64,000 nucleotides of DNA from Salipiger bermudensis (GCF_020171625.1 NZ_JAIUZY010000005.1:124001-188000); one strand, 5' to 3'; shown: positions 8,024 to 17,803, counted from the stretch's first letter. Notes: generated by a model from the letters alone, not told the origin. Program-made: numbers and translations.

Positions 8024-8791
8024 CTAAAGCCCCACGACCTCGCAGCCCGCCTCCAGCGCCATGCGTGCGACATCGGCGGGGAGGTCGCCCCCGCTAACGA
8101 TCCGCTCGAGCGCGGACACGTCGCCCCAGCTGAACGGCGCCGCACGGCCGATCTTGGTATGATCGAGCACCAGGGTGCGGTGGCGGGCGCAGGACATGAT
8201 CGCCTTTCGCGCCTGAATCTCGTCGGGCGTGAAGTCCAGAAGCGCACCGGCCTCGGACAGCCCTCCGACCGAGAACACCGCGTGATCGAAATTCAGCCCG
8301 CCGAAGAACGCGAGGCTGTCCGGCCCGATCACATCGAGATCCCCCGGGCGCAGCTGCCCGCCAGCGATCAGCACCGTCACCTCCGCGCTGCCGCGCAGGG
8401 CGAGCGCCACGTGCAGGCTGTTGGTCGCCACGGTCAGCCGTTTGTGCCCCGCCAGCGCGTGCGCCACCGCTTCGACCGTGGTGCCGGTGCCCAGCGCGAC
8501 GGTCGCGCCGTCGGGGATCTGCGCTGCGACCACCGCGGCAATCTGCGCCTTCTCGTCCGATGCGATTTTCTGACGCGGCTGATAGCCCAGATTCTCGTGA
8601 TGGTTGTTCAGCCTCACCGCACCGTGACGCCTGCGCACGACGCGCGCCTCGTCGAGCGCGCGCAGGTCGGAGCGGATCGTCTGCGCACTAACGCGCATCT
8701 CTTCGACCAGCGCCGCCACCGGCAATTCGCCATGCCGCGTCAGCAGCGCGACGATCGCGTTCCGCCGCCGCTCGGATTCGATCATCTCCAT
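8024..8791 (-). CDS. DeoR/GlpR-family transcriptional regulator
   Basis: A 255-residue protein with an N-terminal DeoR winged helix (RRRNAIVALLTRHGELPVAAL, VSAQTIRSDLRALDEARVVRRRHGAV) and a C-terminal phosphosugar-sensing domain (ALGTGTTVEAVAHAL, DLDVIGPDSL). Family members usually repress sugar or glycerol-phosphate operons and respond to a phosphorylated metabolite. I start at ATG 8791, preceded by GGGAGGAG; the next Met two codons on is possible. It is divergent from the ABC importer operon, its likely target. CGAA-containing dyads lie at its start codon and before the importer. Confidence 0.88.
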   Translation of the reverse strand: MEMIESERRRNAIVALLTRHGELPVAALVEEMRVSAQTIRSDLRALDEARVVRRRHGAVRLNNHHENLGYQPRQKIASDEKAQIAAVVAAQIPDGATVALGTGTTVEAVAHALAGHKRLTVATNSLHVALALRGSAEVTVLIAGGQLRPGDLDVIGPDSLAFFGGLNFDHAVFSVGGLSEAGALLDFTPDEIQARKAIMSCARHRTLVLDHTKIGRAAPFSWGDVSALERIVSGGDLPADVARMALEAGCEVVGL

Positions 8792-9093
8792 TTTCGTTCG
8801 AACTCCTCCCAGTGCGCTCCCTCGTGCAACTTGAGGTAGCTTGAGGCAGATGGAAAGACGAAACCCAGAAATTCCCAAGCGTCACTTGCCTGTTACCTGC
8901 ACCCTCTAAGTGCGCAGCAACAGCGCCGAATCCCCGGATCGGCTTTCGAACGAAAACAGCGAAGGACTGTGGCTTTGTCTCAGCCCGCGATCCTCCCGGT
9001 CGCGGCACTGGTGTCGCGCGCCCTGTGGGGCGGACCTGACACCACCGGCTGGCACGGTCACGAGTCTTGCGGATGACGAGAAAGGAAACGCAG
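8792..9093. promoter_or_regulatory. Divergent control region, deoR-type gene / ABC importer
   Basis: About 300 bases without a gene. It holds TTTCG-TT-CGAAC (8792-8803), a perfect-armed dyad TTTCG-AA-CGAAA (8944-8955), an extra CGAAA half-site (8859-8863), and a tandem direct repeat TTGAGGTAGC/TTGAGGCAGA (8831-8850) in exact 10-bp register. GlpR-type repressors bind TCG/CGA-containing dyads, so the first two are the best operator candidates. I could not choose a convincing -35/-10 pair. Confidence 0.45.
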
Positions 9094-10257
9094 ATGGACC
9101 TCACCCGGACCCTGACCGCCACGCCCGCGCTGGCGTTGCACGGCGTCGCCAAGGCCTTCGGCGGCACGCCGGTGCTCAGGGGGATCGATCTCGATATCCG
9201 AGAGGGCGAGTTCCTCAGCCTCGTCGGCAGCTCGGGCTGCGGCAAGTCCACCCTGCTGCGCATCATCGCCGGGCTGGAAACGCAGGACCGCGGCACGCTG
9301 GAGATCGCCGGACGCGACGTGACCGACGTGGACCCGTCGGATCGCAACCTCGCCATGGTGTTCCAGAGCTATGCGCTCTACCCCCACATGACGGTGCGCG
9401 AGAACATCGCCACGCCGCTGCGGATGCGCCGCCTGCCCGGCGCGGCCCGTCTGCCGCTGATCGGACGGCTGGTGCCCAACCAGTCCGACACCCGCGCCGG
9501 GATCGACGCCGCCGTGCGCGAGGCCGCCGAGGTCCTGCAGATCACGCCGCTGCTGGACCGTCGCCCGGCCCAGCTTTCGGGCGGGCAGCGCCAGCGGGTC
9601 GCGCTGGCCCGCGCGCTGGTGCGCGATCCCGCCGCGTTCCTGATGGACGAGCCGCTGTCCAACCTCGACGCCAAGCTGCGCGCCCACATGCGCGAGGAAC
9701 TGGCCGACCTGCACGCCCGCCTCGGCACCACCTTCGTCTACGTCACCCACGATCAGGTCGAGGCGATGACCATGTCCAACCGCATCGCGCTGATGGACGC
9801 CGGCGAGATTGCGCAGCTCGGCACCCCGTCCGAGCTGTACGAGCGGCCCGCCAACCTCACCGTGGCGCGCTTCATCGGCACGCCCCAGATGAACGTGCTG
9901 CCGGTCGAGATCGCCCCCGGCGGCACCGTCATGCTGTTCGGCCGGCCGACCGCGCTCGCGGTCCGCTCCGCTCCCGGCCCCGCCACGCTTGGCCTGCGCC
10001 CCGAGGACCTGCGCCTCGCCCGGACGGGCTGGCCCGCGAAGGTGCTGCGCATCGAGCCGCACGGTGCCGACCGCTACCTGACGCTGGAGCTTCCCGGCAC
10101 CGGTGCCGGGCGCCTCGTGCTGCGCCAGTATGCCGGGGCGGAGGTGATCCCCGGCGACGGGCAGGTGCATGTCGATTTCGCCCCCGAAAGGGCGCATCTC
10201 TTCGGCGCCGACGAGCGCCGCCGCGAGGTCGCCCAGCGCGCGGAGCAGGTGGCATGA
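9094..10257 (+). CDS. ABC transporter ATP-binding protein, UgpC/MalK type
   Basis: The 387-residue ATPase of a carbohydrate-type (CUT1) importer. Walker A GSSGCGKST (residues 45-53), Q-loop FQSYALYPHM, signature LSGGQRQRVALARAL, Walker B FLMDEPLSNLD and the VTHD switch histidine are all intact. A C-terminal TOBE-like regulatory region follows (LGLRPEDLRLA). I start at ATG 9094, behind AAAGGA; the upstream TTG 9067 has no good ribosome site. First gene of a five-gene operon; its stop overlaps the next start (ATGA). Confidence 0.92.
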   Translation: MDLTRTLTATPALALHGVAKAFGGTPVLRGIDLDIREGEFLSLVGSSGCGKSTLLRIIAGLETQDRGTLEIAGRDVTDVDPSDRNLAMVFQSYALYPHMTVRENIATPLRMRRLPGAARLPLIGRLVPNQSDTRAGIDAAVREAAEVLQITPLLDRRPAQLSGGQRQRVALARALVRDPAAFLMDEPLSNLDAKLRAHMREELADLHARLGTTFVYVTHDQVEAMTMSNRIALMDAGEIAQLGTPSELYERPANLTVARFIGTPQMNVLPVEIAPGGTVMLFGRPTALAVRSAPGPATLGLRPEDLRLARTGWPAKVLRIEPHGADRYLTLELPGTGAGRLVLRQYAGAEVIPGDGQVHVDFAPERAHLFGADERRREVAQRAEQVA

Positions 10258-11177
10258 CCAGTCTCGACCTCTCCCCTCTGGCCACGATCCCCGCGCGGCA
10301 GGGCAGCCGGCGCGAGCGGCGCATGATGTGGCGCGCGCTGGCCTTCGTTGCCCCCGCCGCGCTGCTCATGCTGGCGATCTACATCCTGCCCGTGCTGGTG
10401 CTGACCGGCTTCAGCGTCACCGACTACCAGCTCGGCGCACTCGACTGGAGCGTCATCGGGCTGGGCAACTTCGAACGCGCGGTTTCGGACCCGGTGTTCC
10501 TGCGCGCGCTGGTGAACACGCTGATCTACGCGGCGCTGGTGATCCCGCTGGGCGTCGGGCTGGCGCTCGGCATCGCGCTTCTGGTGCATGGCACCAAGCG
10601 CACGCGCGGCCTGTGGGAAGTGGCCTATTTCCTGCCCGTCACCGCGACGCTGGTGGCCATGGCGACGGTTTGGCAGTTCCTGCTGCACCCCTCTCTCGGG
10701 CCGGTCAATGCCGCGATCCGCTGGCTCGGGTTCGAGCCGGTGGCCTTCCTCGCCGATCCAGCGCTGCTGATCCCGACGATGGCGCTGATGGGCATCTGGC
10801 AGGTGCTGGGCTTCAACATGGTTCTGTTCCTCGCCGGTCTGACCGCGATCCCGAAGGACCTGACCGAAGCGGCGCGGCTCGACGGGGCGAAATCCCCGGT
10901 CGACCGCTTCCTGACCGTGACCTGGCCGATGCTGGGGCCGACCACGATGTTCGTCATGGTCACCACCTCGATCTCGGCCTTCAAGGTGTTCGAGCAGGTG
11001 GCCGTGCTGACCAAGGGGCGGCAGGGCTCGGAAACCTTGCTCTATGCCATCTACCTCGAGGGGTTCGAGTACGCCGAGACCGGCTACGCCGCCGCGCTGA
11101 CGCTGATCTTCCTCGCGCTCGTGCTGATCCTCTCGGTCGGCCAGACCTTCAAACTCGACCGCAAGGTTCACTACTGA
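10254..11177 (+). CDS. ABC transporter permease, UgpA/MalF type
   Basis: The 307-residue inner-membrane permease has six predicted helices, beginning after a basic N-terminus (RRERRMMWRALAFVAPAALLML), and the ATPase-coupling EAA loop near residue 205 (LTEAARLDGAKSPVDRF). It forms the channel with the next gene. The start overlaps the ATPase stop by 4 nt and the stop overlaps the next start, so stoichiometry is probably set by coupling. Confidence 0.92.
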   Translation: MTSLDLSPLATIPARQGSRRERRMMWRALAFVAPAALLMLAIYILPVLVLTGFSVTDYQLGALDWSVIGLGNFERAVSDPVFLRALVNTLIYAALVIPLGVGLALGIALLVHGTKRTRGLWEVAYFLPVTATLVAMATVWQFLLHPSLGPVNAAIRWLGFEPVAFLADPALLIPTMALMGIWQVLGFNMVLFLAGLTAIPKDLTEAARLDGAKSPVDRFLTVTWPMLGPTTMFVMVTTSISAFKVFEQVAVLTKGRQGSETLLYAIYLEGFEYAETGYAAALTLIFLALVLILSVGQTFKLDRKVHY

Positions 11178-11989
11178 TGGCCCGCTTCGTTCCGCATCTC
11201 GTGCTGGCGCTCGGCGCCTGCGTCATGCTGCTGCCGTTCTACTGTATGGGGCTGACCGCGATCCGCGCGCCCTCCGAGATCTTCGACATCTCGCTCTGGC
11301 CGATCCCCGAGGACTTCTCGGCAGGCCGCAACTTCGCCAAGGTCGAAGAGCGCGTGCCGATGGGGCGCTTCATGCTCAACGGCGTGATCGTCTGCGCCGG
11401 CATCCTGATCGTGCAGGTGGCGACCGCGGTGCCCGCCGCCTATGCGCTGGCCAAGCTGAAGTTTCCCGGCAAGGCGCTGTTCCTGGCGCTGGTCGTGGGG
11501 GCGCTTTGCGTGCCGATGCAGGCCCTGGCCCTTCCGCTCTTCGTGGGGCTGGCCAAGGCGCAGCTCCTGAACACCTACTTCGCCCTGATGGCGCCGTTCT
11601 TCCTGTCGGTCTTTGCCATCTTCCTGTTCCGCCAGTCGTTCCGCTCCTACCCGGACGAGATCATCGAGGCCGCGCGTCTCGACGGCTTCTCCGAGTTCGA
11701 TATCTGCTGGCGCCTGGTCCTGCGCGGCTCGCTGCCGTCGCTCTCGGCCTTCGCGATCTTCTCGGTCGTGGCGCACTGGAACGATCTCTACTGGCCGATG
11801 ATCGTGGTCCGGGACACGGCGCTCGCGCCGCCGCCGCTGGGGATGCTGTACTTCTCCGACGCGGAATCCGGGGCCGATTACGGCGCCCTCATGGCAGGGG
11901 CCACGCTGGTCACCGCACCGATGGTTCTCTGCTTCCTGCTGGCCCGACGTCAGTTCATCGCCGGCATCACCATGACCGGGGTCAAGTGA
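11177..11989 (+). CDS. ABC transporter permease, UgpE/MalG type
   Basis: The 270-residue second permease has an N-terminal helix, a periplasmic loop with the usual PSEIFDISLWPIPE segment, and the EAA motif EIIEAARLDGFSEFD near residue 162. Six helices are predicted and the C-terminus is short. It overlaps the partner permease stop (TGATG) and is followed after 45 nt by the binding-protein gene. Confidence 0.92.
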   Translation: MARFVPHLVLALGACVMLLPFYCMGLTAIRAPSEIFDISLWPIPEDFSAGRNFAKVEERVPMGRFMLNGVIVCAGILIVQVATAVPAAYALAKLKFPGKALFLALVVGALCVPMQALALPLFVGLAKAQLLNTYFALMAPFFLSVFAIFLFRQSFRSYPDEIIEAARLDGFSEFDICWRLVLRGSLPSLSAFAIFSVVAHWNDLYWPMIVVRDTALAPPPLGMLYFSDAESGADYGALMAGATLVTAPMVLCFLLARRQFIAGITMTGVK

Positions 11990-12034
11990 TCCCCGTCCCC
12001 CTTTCCTCTCCCCAAGACAAAACGGAGCTTCCGC

Positions 12035-13312
12035 ATGTCTAAACTCTCTTCCCTCCTGCCCGGCGCCGCGGCGCTTGTCCTCCTGCCCGCCTCCGCGATG
12101 GCAGAGCAGGTCACCCTCGACGTGCTCTACAACCTGCCGGGCTTCACCCGCTTCCACCAGCCGATCGCCGAGGCGTTCATGGAGCAGCACCCGGACATCA
12201 AGATCGAGTTCCGCGCCCCCGCCGTGGCCTATAACGAGGGCCACCAGCAGGTGCTGCGCTCGGCCGTGACCGGCGACATGCCCGACGTGTTCTTCTCGGG
12301 CTACCACCTGCTGCAGGAGCTGGTCGAAACCCTCGAGCCGCGCGGCCAGATCACCCCGATCGCCCAGTTCGTCGAGCAGGAAGACAGCGGCTGGGTCGAC
12401 GAGAACTACTCGCCCAAGATGTACGCGCTCGGCAAGATCGGCGACACCCAGTGGGGCCTGCCGGTCAACGCCTCCTCGCCGATCATGTACGTAAACGCCG
12501 ACCTCGTGCGCGAGGCGGGCGGCGATCCCGAAAACATGCCCGACACCTGGCCCGAGCTGCTCGATCTGGCGGTCGAGATCAACGCGCTTGGCGACGACAT
12601 CGCCGGCATGGCCTATGACATCGGCGGCTGGCCCGACGACTGGCTGTGGCAGGCGATGGTCTACCAGCAGGGCGGCGAACTCATCGACGCAGAGACCGGC
12701 AAGGTCGCCTTCGACAACGAGGTCGGCCTCAACGCGCTCAACTACTTCCGCTCCTTCGTCACCGAGGCCGGCCAGCCGGTGCTCGACTGGGACCAGTCGC
12801 GCCAGCAGTTCGGCGCCGGCAAGACCGGCCTCATCTTCTCGACCCCGGCGCATGTGCAGACCGTGGAAGAGCTGGTCGGCGACCGCTTCGAGCTGGTGAC
12901 CGACACCTTCCCGCTGGACGACAAGGAAAACGGCGGCGTGCCGACGGGTGGCAACGCGGCGGTCATGCTGACGCAGGACGAGGCCAAGCAGGACGCGGCC
13001 TGGGAATACCTCAAGTGGGTCACCGGCCCCGAGGCGCAGGACATGATCGTGCGCATCACCGGCTACCTGCCCACCAACAAGCGCGCCACCGGCGAAGAGT
13101 TCCTGGCCCCGTTCTACGCCGAGAACCCCAATGTCGAGACCGCCTCGTTCCAGGCCGACCGCTCGCAGCCTTGGGCCGGCTATCCCGGCGGTGACAGCGT
13201 TCGCATCTGGCGCACCCAGCGCGACATCATCGCCGCCGTGATGCGCGGCGAGACCACGCCCGAGGACGGCCTCGCGCAGCTGGTGTCGGAAACCAACGCG
13301 CTGATGGAATAA
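12035..13312 (+). CDS. Extracellular solute-binding protein, UgpB-like (family 1)
   Basis: A 425-residue periplasmic binding protein. The signal peptide runs to about residue 23 (AMA before EQVTLDV). The mature part shows the family-1 pattern: AFMEQHPDIKIEF, GDMPDVFFSGYHLLQEL, NASSPIMYVNADLVREAGGDPENMPDTWPELLDLA, and GGNAAVMLT. The ligand cannot be read from sequence. The company of a GpdQ-like phosphodiesterase and a GlpR-like repressor suggests glycerol-phosphate or a glycerophosphodiester, as in Ugp systems. Confidence 0.88.
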   Translation: MSKLSSLLPGAAALVLLPASAMAEQVTLDVLYNLPGFTRFHQPIAEAFMEQHPDIKIEFRAPAVAYNEGHQQVLRSAVTGDMPDVFFSGYHLLQELVETLEPRGQITPIAQFVEQEDSGWVDENYSPKMYALGKIGDTQWGLPVNASSPIMYVNADLVREAGGDPENMPDTWPELLDLAVEINALGDDIAGMAYDIGGWPDDWLWQAMVYQQGGELIDAETGKVAFDNEVGLNALNYFRSFVTEAGQPVLDWDQSRQQFGAGKTGLIFSTPAHVQTVEELVGDRFELVTDTFPLDDKENGGVPTGGNAAVMLTQDEAKQDAAWEYLKWVTGPEAQDMIVRITGYLPTNKRATGEEFLAPFYAENPNVETASFQADRSQPWAGYPGGDSVRIWRTQRDIIAAVMRGETTPEDGLAQLVSETNALME

Positions 13313-13319
13313 ACCGATC

Positions 13320-13348
13320 TGCCCGGGCGGCCCCGTGCCGCCCGGGCA
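13320..13348 (+). promoter_or_regulatory. Intercistronic hairpin after binding-protein gene
   Basis: TGCCCGGGCGG (13320-13330) and CCGCCCGGGCA (13338-13348) form an 11-bp perfect stem with a 7-nt loop and no T-run. Such hairpins after ABC binding-protein genes usually protect the upstream message or weaken read-through, raising binding protein relative to the next gene. Confidence 0.55.
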
Positions 13349-13439
13349 TTCTCTCCCTCTCCCTCCCCGATACGGCACCGGGCGACGGCACACGCCGTCG
13401 CCCGCGACGGACCTCCGGCTTCCAGAAAAAGACCCACCC

Positions 13440-14240
13440 ATGAAGATCATTCAGTTCACCGACACGCATCTCGTCCCGCCGGGAGAGACCCTGCACAAGC
13501 TCGACCCTGCCGAGATGCTGCGTCGCGGTGTGGCCCATGTCCTCGCGCATCACGCCGATGCCGACCTGCTCGTGATCACCGGCGACCTGTGCAACGACGG
13601 CGACCCCTCCGCCTACGCGCTGCTGCGCGAGATCCTGGCGCCGCTGCCCTGCCCCGTCCGCCTGATGCTGGGCAACCACGACGAGCGCCCGGCCTTCCGC
13701 GACGCCTTCCCCGACCAGCCGGTGACGGAGAGCGGCCACGTCCAGAGCCACATGGACACGCCGCAGGGGCGCCTGCTGTTCCTCGACAGCCACGAGCACG
13801 GCTTCATCGGCGGCAAGTTCTGCGAGGCGCGTCGGGACTGGCTGCGCGACGCGCTCGAGGGCGCGGGCGACCAACCGGTGACGGTGTTCATCCACCACCC
13901 GCCGGCGCATCACGGGCTGGCGCATTTCGACCATATCGGCCTGCACGACACCGACGCGCTGCTCACTGTCCTGCGCGGCCATGGCCCCGGCGTGCGTCAC
14001 GTGGTGTTCGGGCACATCCATGTGCCGCTGTCGGGCACCAGCCCCGAGGGACTGGCCTACAGCTCCGGGCAGGCCATGTCGCACCGGTTCATCACCGATC
14101 TCGACGAGCCGGCCCCGTGGTGGACCGGCGGCAACCCGACCTACCGGGTGATCCTGATCGACGATCACGGCTTCCGCGCCTACGGTGTCGAGACCGATCA
14201 GGAGCCCCTGTCCCGCGCCCCGGTCTGCGAAGGCCCGTAA
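13440..14240 (+). CDS. Calcineurin-like metallophosphoesterase, GpdQ/Icc type
   Basis: A 266-residue class III phosphodiesterase with a full dinuclear-metal set: Asp8 and His10 (DTH), Asp49 (GDLCNDG), Asn79-His80 (GNHDE), IHHPPAHH and GHIHVP. Family members hydrolyse glycerophosphodiesters (GpdQ) or cyclic nucleotides (Icc/CpdA). There is no signal peptide, so it works in the cytoplasm on an imported substrate. As last gene of the importer operon it probably hydrolyses the transported diester; this is inference. Confidence 0.85.
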   Translation: MKIIQFTDTHLVPPGETLHKLDPAEMLRRGVAHVLAHHADADLLVITGDLCNDGDPSAYALLREILAPLPCPVRLMLGNHDERPAFRDAFPDQPVTESGHVQSHMDTPQGRLLFLDSHEHGFIGGKFCEARRDWLRDALEGAGDQPVTVFIHHPPAHHGLAHFDHIGLHDTDALLTVLRGHGPGVRHVVFGHIHVPLSGTSPEGLAYSSGQAMSHRFITDLDEPAPWWTGGNPTYRVILIDDHGFRAYGVETDQEPLSRAPVCEGP

Positions 14241-14350
14241 CGCCGCTGCAGGGGTCGCGGGGCGTGGCGCCTGAGCGGCGCCAGCACGCGCGTGCCGCCG
14301 AACGCGACCTGCCAGTCAGGCGATTAGTGGCACGTTGTGCCGGACGCCGC

Positions 14351-14379
14351 GACGGGGCCCGAGCCTCGAAGGCCCCGTC
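14351..14379. terminator. GC-rich hairpin between convergent genes
   Basis: GACGGGGCC (14351-14359) pairs perfectly with GGCCCCGTC (14371-14379) across an 11-nt loop. There is no clear T-tract on either strand. It lies between the phosphodiesterase (+) and the multifunctional beta-oxidation gene (-), where a terminator for one or both is expected. The rest of 14241-14391 shows nothing else. Confidence 0.4.
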
Positions 14380-14391
14380 CCCGCGCCCGTG

Positions 14392-16326
14392 CTAAGACGC
14401 GCTTGTCGCGAACATCGGCCCGCCCTTCCAGCGCGGGAAGCCGTATCCGTGCACCTCGACAAGATCGATGTCCTGCGGCGCCTGCGCGATGCCCTCGCGC
14501 AGGATCGCCTGACCCTCCGCCGCCATCGCGCCGACGAGCCGCTCGGCGATCTCGGGGCGCGGCAGGTCGAGCGACCCGGACACCCGCCCGGCGAGCAGCT
14601 TGGTGACCGCGTCCGAGGGCTGCGGTCTCCGGTCCCCTTCGGCATAGTCGTACCAGCCGCCGGCCGTCTTCTGGCCCTTGCGCCCGGCCCGCACGAGGAT
14701 GTCGCCCAGCGTCTCGGCCACGTCCTGCCCCTCCGCCCGCGCGCCTTCGCGTTGCAGGAAGGCGATGTCCAGCCCGCCCAGATCCTGCGCCTCGAACGGC
14801 CCCATGCGGAAGCCGTAGTCGCGCATCGCCCCGTCGATCTCGGCGATCGCCACCCCCTGCGAGACCAGGGCCTCGGCCTCGGCGCGGTAGCGCTTGAGGA
14901 TGCGGTTGCCGATGAAGCCCTCGCAGATCCCCGCCTGCACCGGCATCTTCTTCAACGCTCGCGCAAGCGCGAAGCCGGTGGCCAGCACGTCGGGCGCGGT
15001 GTCCGGGGTCGGCACGATCTCGAGCAGTTTCATGATGTGGGCGGGGCTGAAGAAATGCAGCCCGATGAAGCGCTCGGGATGCGGCAGGCCCTCGGCGATG
15101 GCGCGGGGATCGAGATAGGAGGTGTTGGTCGCCAGCACCGCATCCGCGCGGCAGACGCGGCCCAGCTCGGCGAAGACCGCGCGCTTCACGCCGATCTCCT
15201 CGAACACCGCTTCGATCACCAGATCGGCCTGCGCTAACTCGGCATAGTCGGTGCTGCCGCGCACGCCCGCCATCCGCTCGGCGCGCTCCTCTTCGCTGAG
15301 CTTGCCGCGCTTGACCGCGCCGTCGAAGATCTTGCCGACATTTGCCAGCCCGCGTGCGACCGCCTCGGTATCGCGCTCGATGAGGATGACCTCCATGCCG
15401 GCCTCGCGGCAGGCTCCGGCGATGCCCGCCCCCATGGTGCCACCGCCGATCACGCCCACGGTCCCGAAGGGGCGCGGCGCGATGTCCTTGAGCGCTGCTG
15501 GCTTCGGCGCGGCCCGCTCGGCGAAGAACACATGCCGCAGCGCCGCCGCCTCGTCCGAGCCGCGCAGGTCGAGGAAGGTCTGGCGCTCATGCGCCATGGC
15601 CTCGGCAAAATCGTGCTCCGTGGCGAAACGAATGCTATCCAGCGCGCGCAGCGGGGCCTGATGACCGGCCTTGCCAGCCGCCTTGCGCGCCGCCTGCCAG
15701 AACGCCTCGGGCATCGGCGCAAGCGGGCGTTTCGACACCGGCACCGGCAGATCCGCCGCCAGCGCCTTGCGGGCGAAGGCCACGGCCTCGCGCTCGAGAT
15801 CACCGGAGACCACCGCGTCGACGAGCCCGGCCTCAAGCGCCTTTGCCGCAGGCATCGGCCTGCCGCTGGTGACCAGATCGACCGCCACCTCGACCCCGGC
15901 CAGACGCGGCGTGCGCACCGTCCCCGATGCGCCGGGGATGACGCCAAGCGTGACCTCGGGCAGACCGACCCGCGCGCTGTCCACGGCGATGCGGAAGCGG
16001 CACCCCATTGCGATCTCGAAGCCACCGCCCAGCGCCGCGCCGTGAATCGCCGCGATCCATGGCGTGTCCGCCGCCTCGAGCCGGTCCACCACGTCGGGCA
16101 GGTGCGGCTCGACCGGCGGCTTGCCGAACTCGCGCACGTCGGCCCCGGCGAGGAAGGTCCGCCCGGCGCAGATCAGCACCACGGCGCGCACGTCGGGATC
16201 GGCGTCGAGCTGGCCCACCATCTCGAAGAGCTCCTTTCGGACGGCCTCGGAGATCGCGTTCACCGGCGGGTTGTCGAGGGTGACGACGGCGATGTCGCCG
16301 TCGCGTTGGACAGTCAGAAGTGTCAT
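14392..16326 (-). CDS. Fused enoyl-CoA hydratase / 3-hydroxyacyl-CoA dehydrogenase (PaaF-PaaH-like)
   Basis: A 644-residue bifunctional protein. The crotonase domain (about 1-190) starts VTLDNPPVNAIS and contains the AGADVREFG and IHGAALGGGFEIAMGCRFRIA oxyanion-hole motifs. The dehydrogenase domain (about 290-640) has the Rossmann motif GVIGGGTMGAGIAGACREAG and the HFFSPAHIMKLLEIV catalytic histidine motif. It is shorter than E. coli FadB/FadJ (about 715-730). It is the last gene of the Liv-importer operon and no separate paaF or paaH is in the cluster, so it probably supplies dehydroadipyl-CoA hydratase and 3-hydroxyadipyl-CoA dehydrogenase. Activity assignment is inference. Confidence 0.87.
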   Translation of the reverse strand: MTLLTVQRDGDIAVVTLDNPPVNAISEAVRKELFEMVGQLDADPDVRAVVLICAGRTFLAGADVREFGKPPVEPHLPDVVDRLEAADTPWIAAIHGAALGGGFEIAMGCRFRIAVDSARVGLPEVTLGVIPGASGTVRTPRLAGVEVAVDLVTSGRPMPAAKALEAGLVDAVVSGDLEREAVAFARKALAADLPVPVSKRPLAPMPEAFWQAARKAAGKAGHQAPLRALDSIRFATEHDFAEAMAHERQTFLDLRGSDEAAALRHVFFAERAAPKPAALKDIAPRPFGTVGVIGGGTMGAGIAGACREAGMEVILIERDTEAVARGLANVGKIFDGAVKRGKLSEEERAERMAGVRGSTDYAELAQADLVIEAVFEEIGVKRAVFAELGRVCRADAVLATNTSYLDPRAIAEGLPHPERFIGLHFFSPAHIMKLLEIVPTPDTAPDVLATGFALARALKKMPVQAGICEGFIGNRILKRYRAEAEALVSQGVAIAEIDGAMRDYGFRMGPFEAQDLGGLDIAFLQREGARAEGQDVAETLGDILVRAGRKGQKTAGGWYDYAEGDRRPQPSDAVTKLLAGRVSGSLDLPRPEIAERLVGAMAAEGQAILREGIAQAPQDIDLVEVHGYGFPRWKGGPMFATSAS

Positions 16327-16329
16327 GGT

Positions 16330-17017
<688 letters not shown>

Positions 17018-17031
<14 letters not shown>

Positions 17032-17803
17032 GGGCGGGCTCCTCTTCCTCGGTGCCGAGATAGGCGGCGATCACCGCCGGGTCGCGAGACACGGTGGCCG
17101 GGTCGCCCTCGGCGATCTTCTCGCCGTGGTCCAGCACCACGATGTGGTTCGAAATCCGCATCACCAGCTTCATGTCATGCTCGACCAGGAGGATGGCGAT
17201 GCCCGACGCGGCAAGCTCGGCGATCAGGTGGTCGATCTCCTCGGTCTCGACCGCGTTGCACCCCGCCGCGGGTTCATCAAGCAGCAGGATATTCGGGTTC
17301 AGCGCCAGCGCGCGGGCGATCTCGAGCCGCTTCAGCGCGCCGTAGCTGAGGTTGCCCGCGACCTGTTCGGCGGCCTTGTCGAGCCGCACCCGCTCCAGAA
17401 GCTTGCGCGCCCCGGACCGCGCCTCGGCGGCCCGCCGCTTCATGCCGGGCAGCGACAGCAGGTCGGCCCAGACCGAGCCGCGCTCGGTCAGGTGATAGCC
17501 CGCCAGCACGTTGTCGAGCACCGTCATCTCCTGAAAGATCTGCAGGTTCTGAAAGGTGCGCGACAGGCCCATCTCGGCCAGCCGGTGGGGGGCCACCCCG
17601 GTCACCGCACGGCCATTCAGCGAGACCGAGCCGCGCCCGGGCTGGTAGACGCCCGAAATCATGTTGAAGAGCGTGGTCTTGCCGGCGCCGTTCGGTCCGA
17701 TGACCGAGACGATTTCGCCGGGCGCGACCTTGAAGCTCACGTCGTTGACCGCCTTCAGCCCGCCGAAGCTGATGCCGAGGCCCTGTATCTCCAGAAGGCT
17801 CAT
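17018..17803 (-). CDS. Branched-chain-type ABC transporter ATPase, LivG family
   Basis: A 261-residue ATPase: Walker A GPNGAGKTTLFNMI near residue 36, LSRTFQNLQIF Q-loop, a LivG-type signature NLSYGALKRLEIARAL, Walker B LLLDEPAAGCNAVET and VEHDM. LivG proteins normally read GMNP after the Walker B; here it is GCNA, a small deviation unlikely to matter. It overlaps livM-like and livF-like genes on both sides. Confidence 0.92.

Noticed and set aside
11171-13450. 759-codon minus-strand frame opposite permease and binding-protein genes
   Set aside because: Shadow frame; the plus-strand genes have complete ABC motifs.
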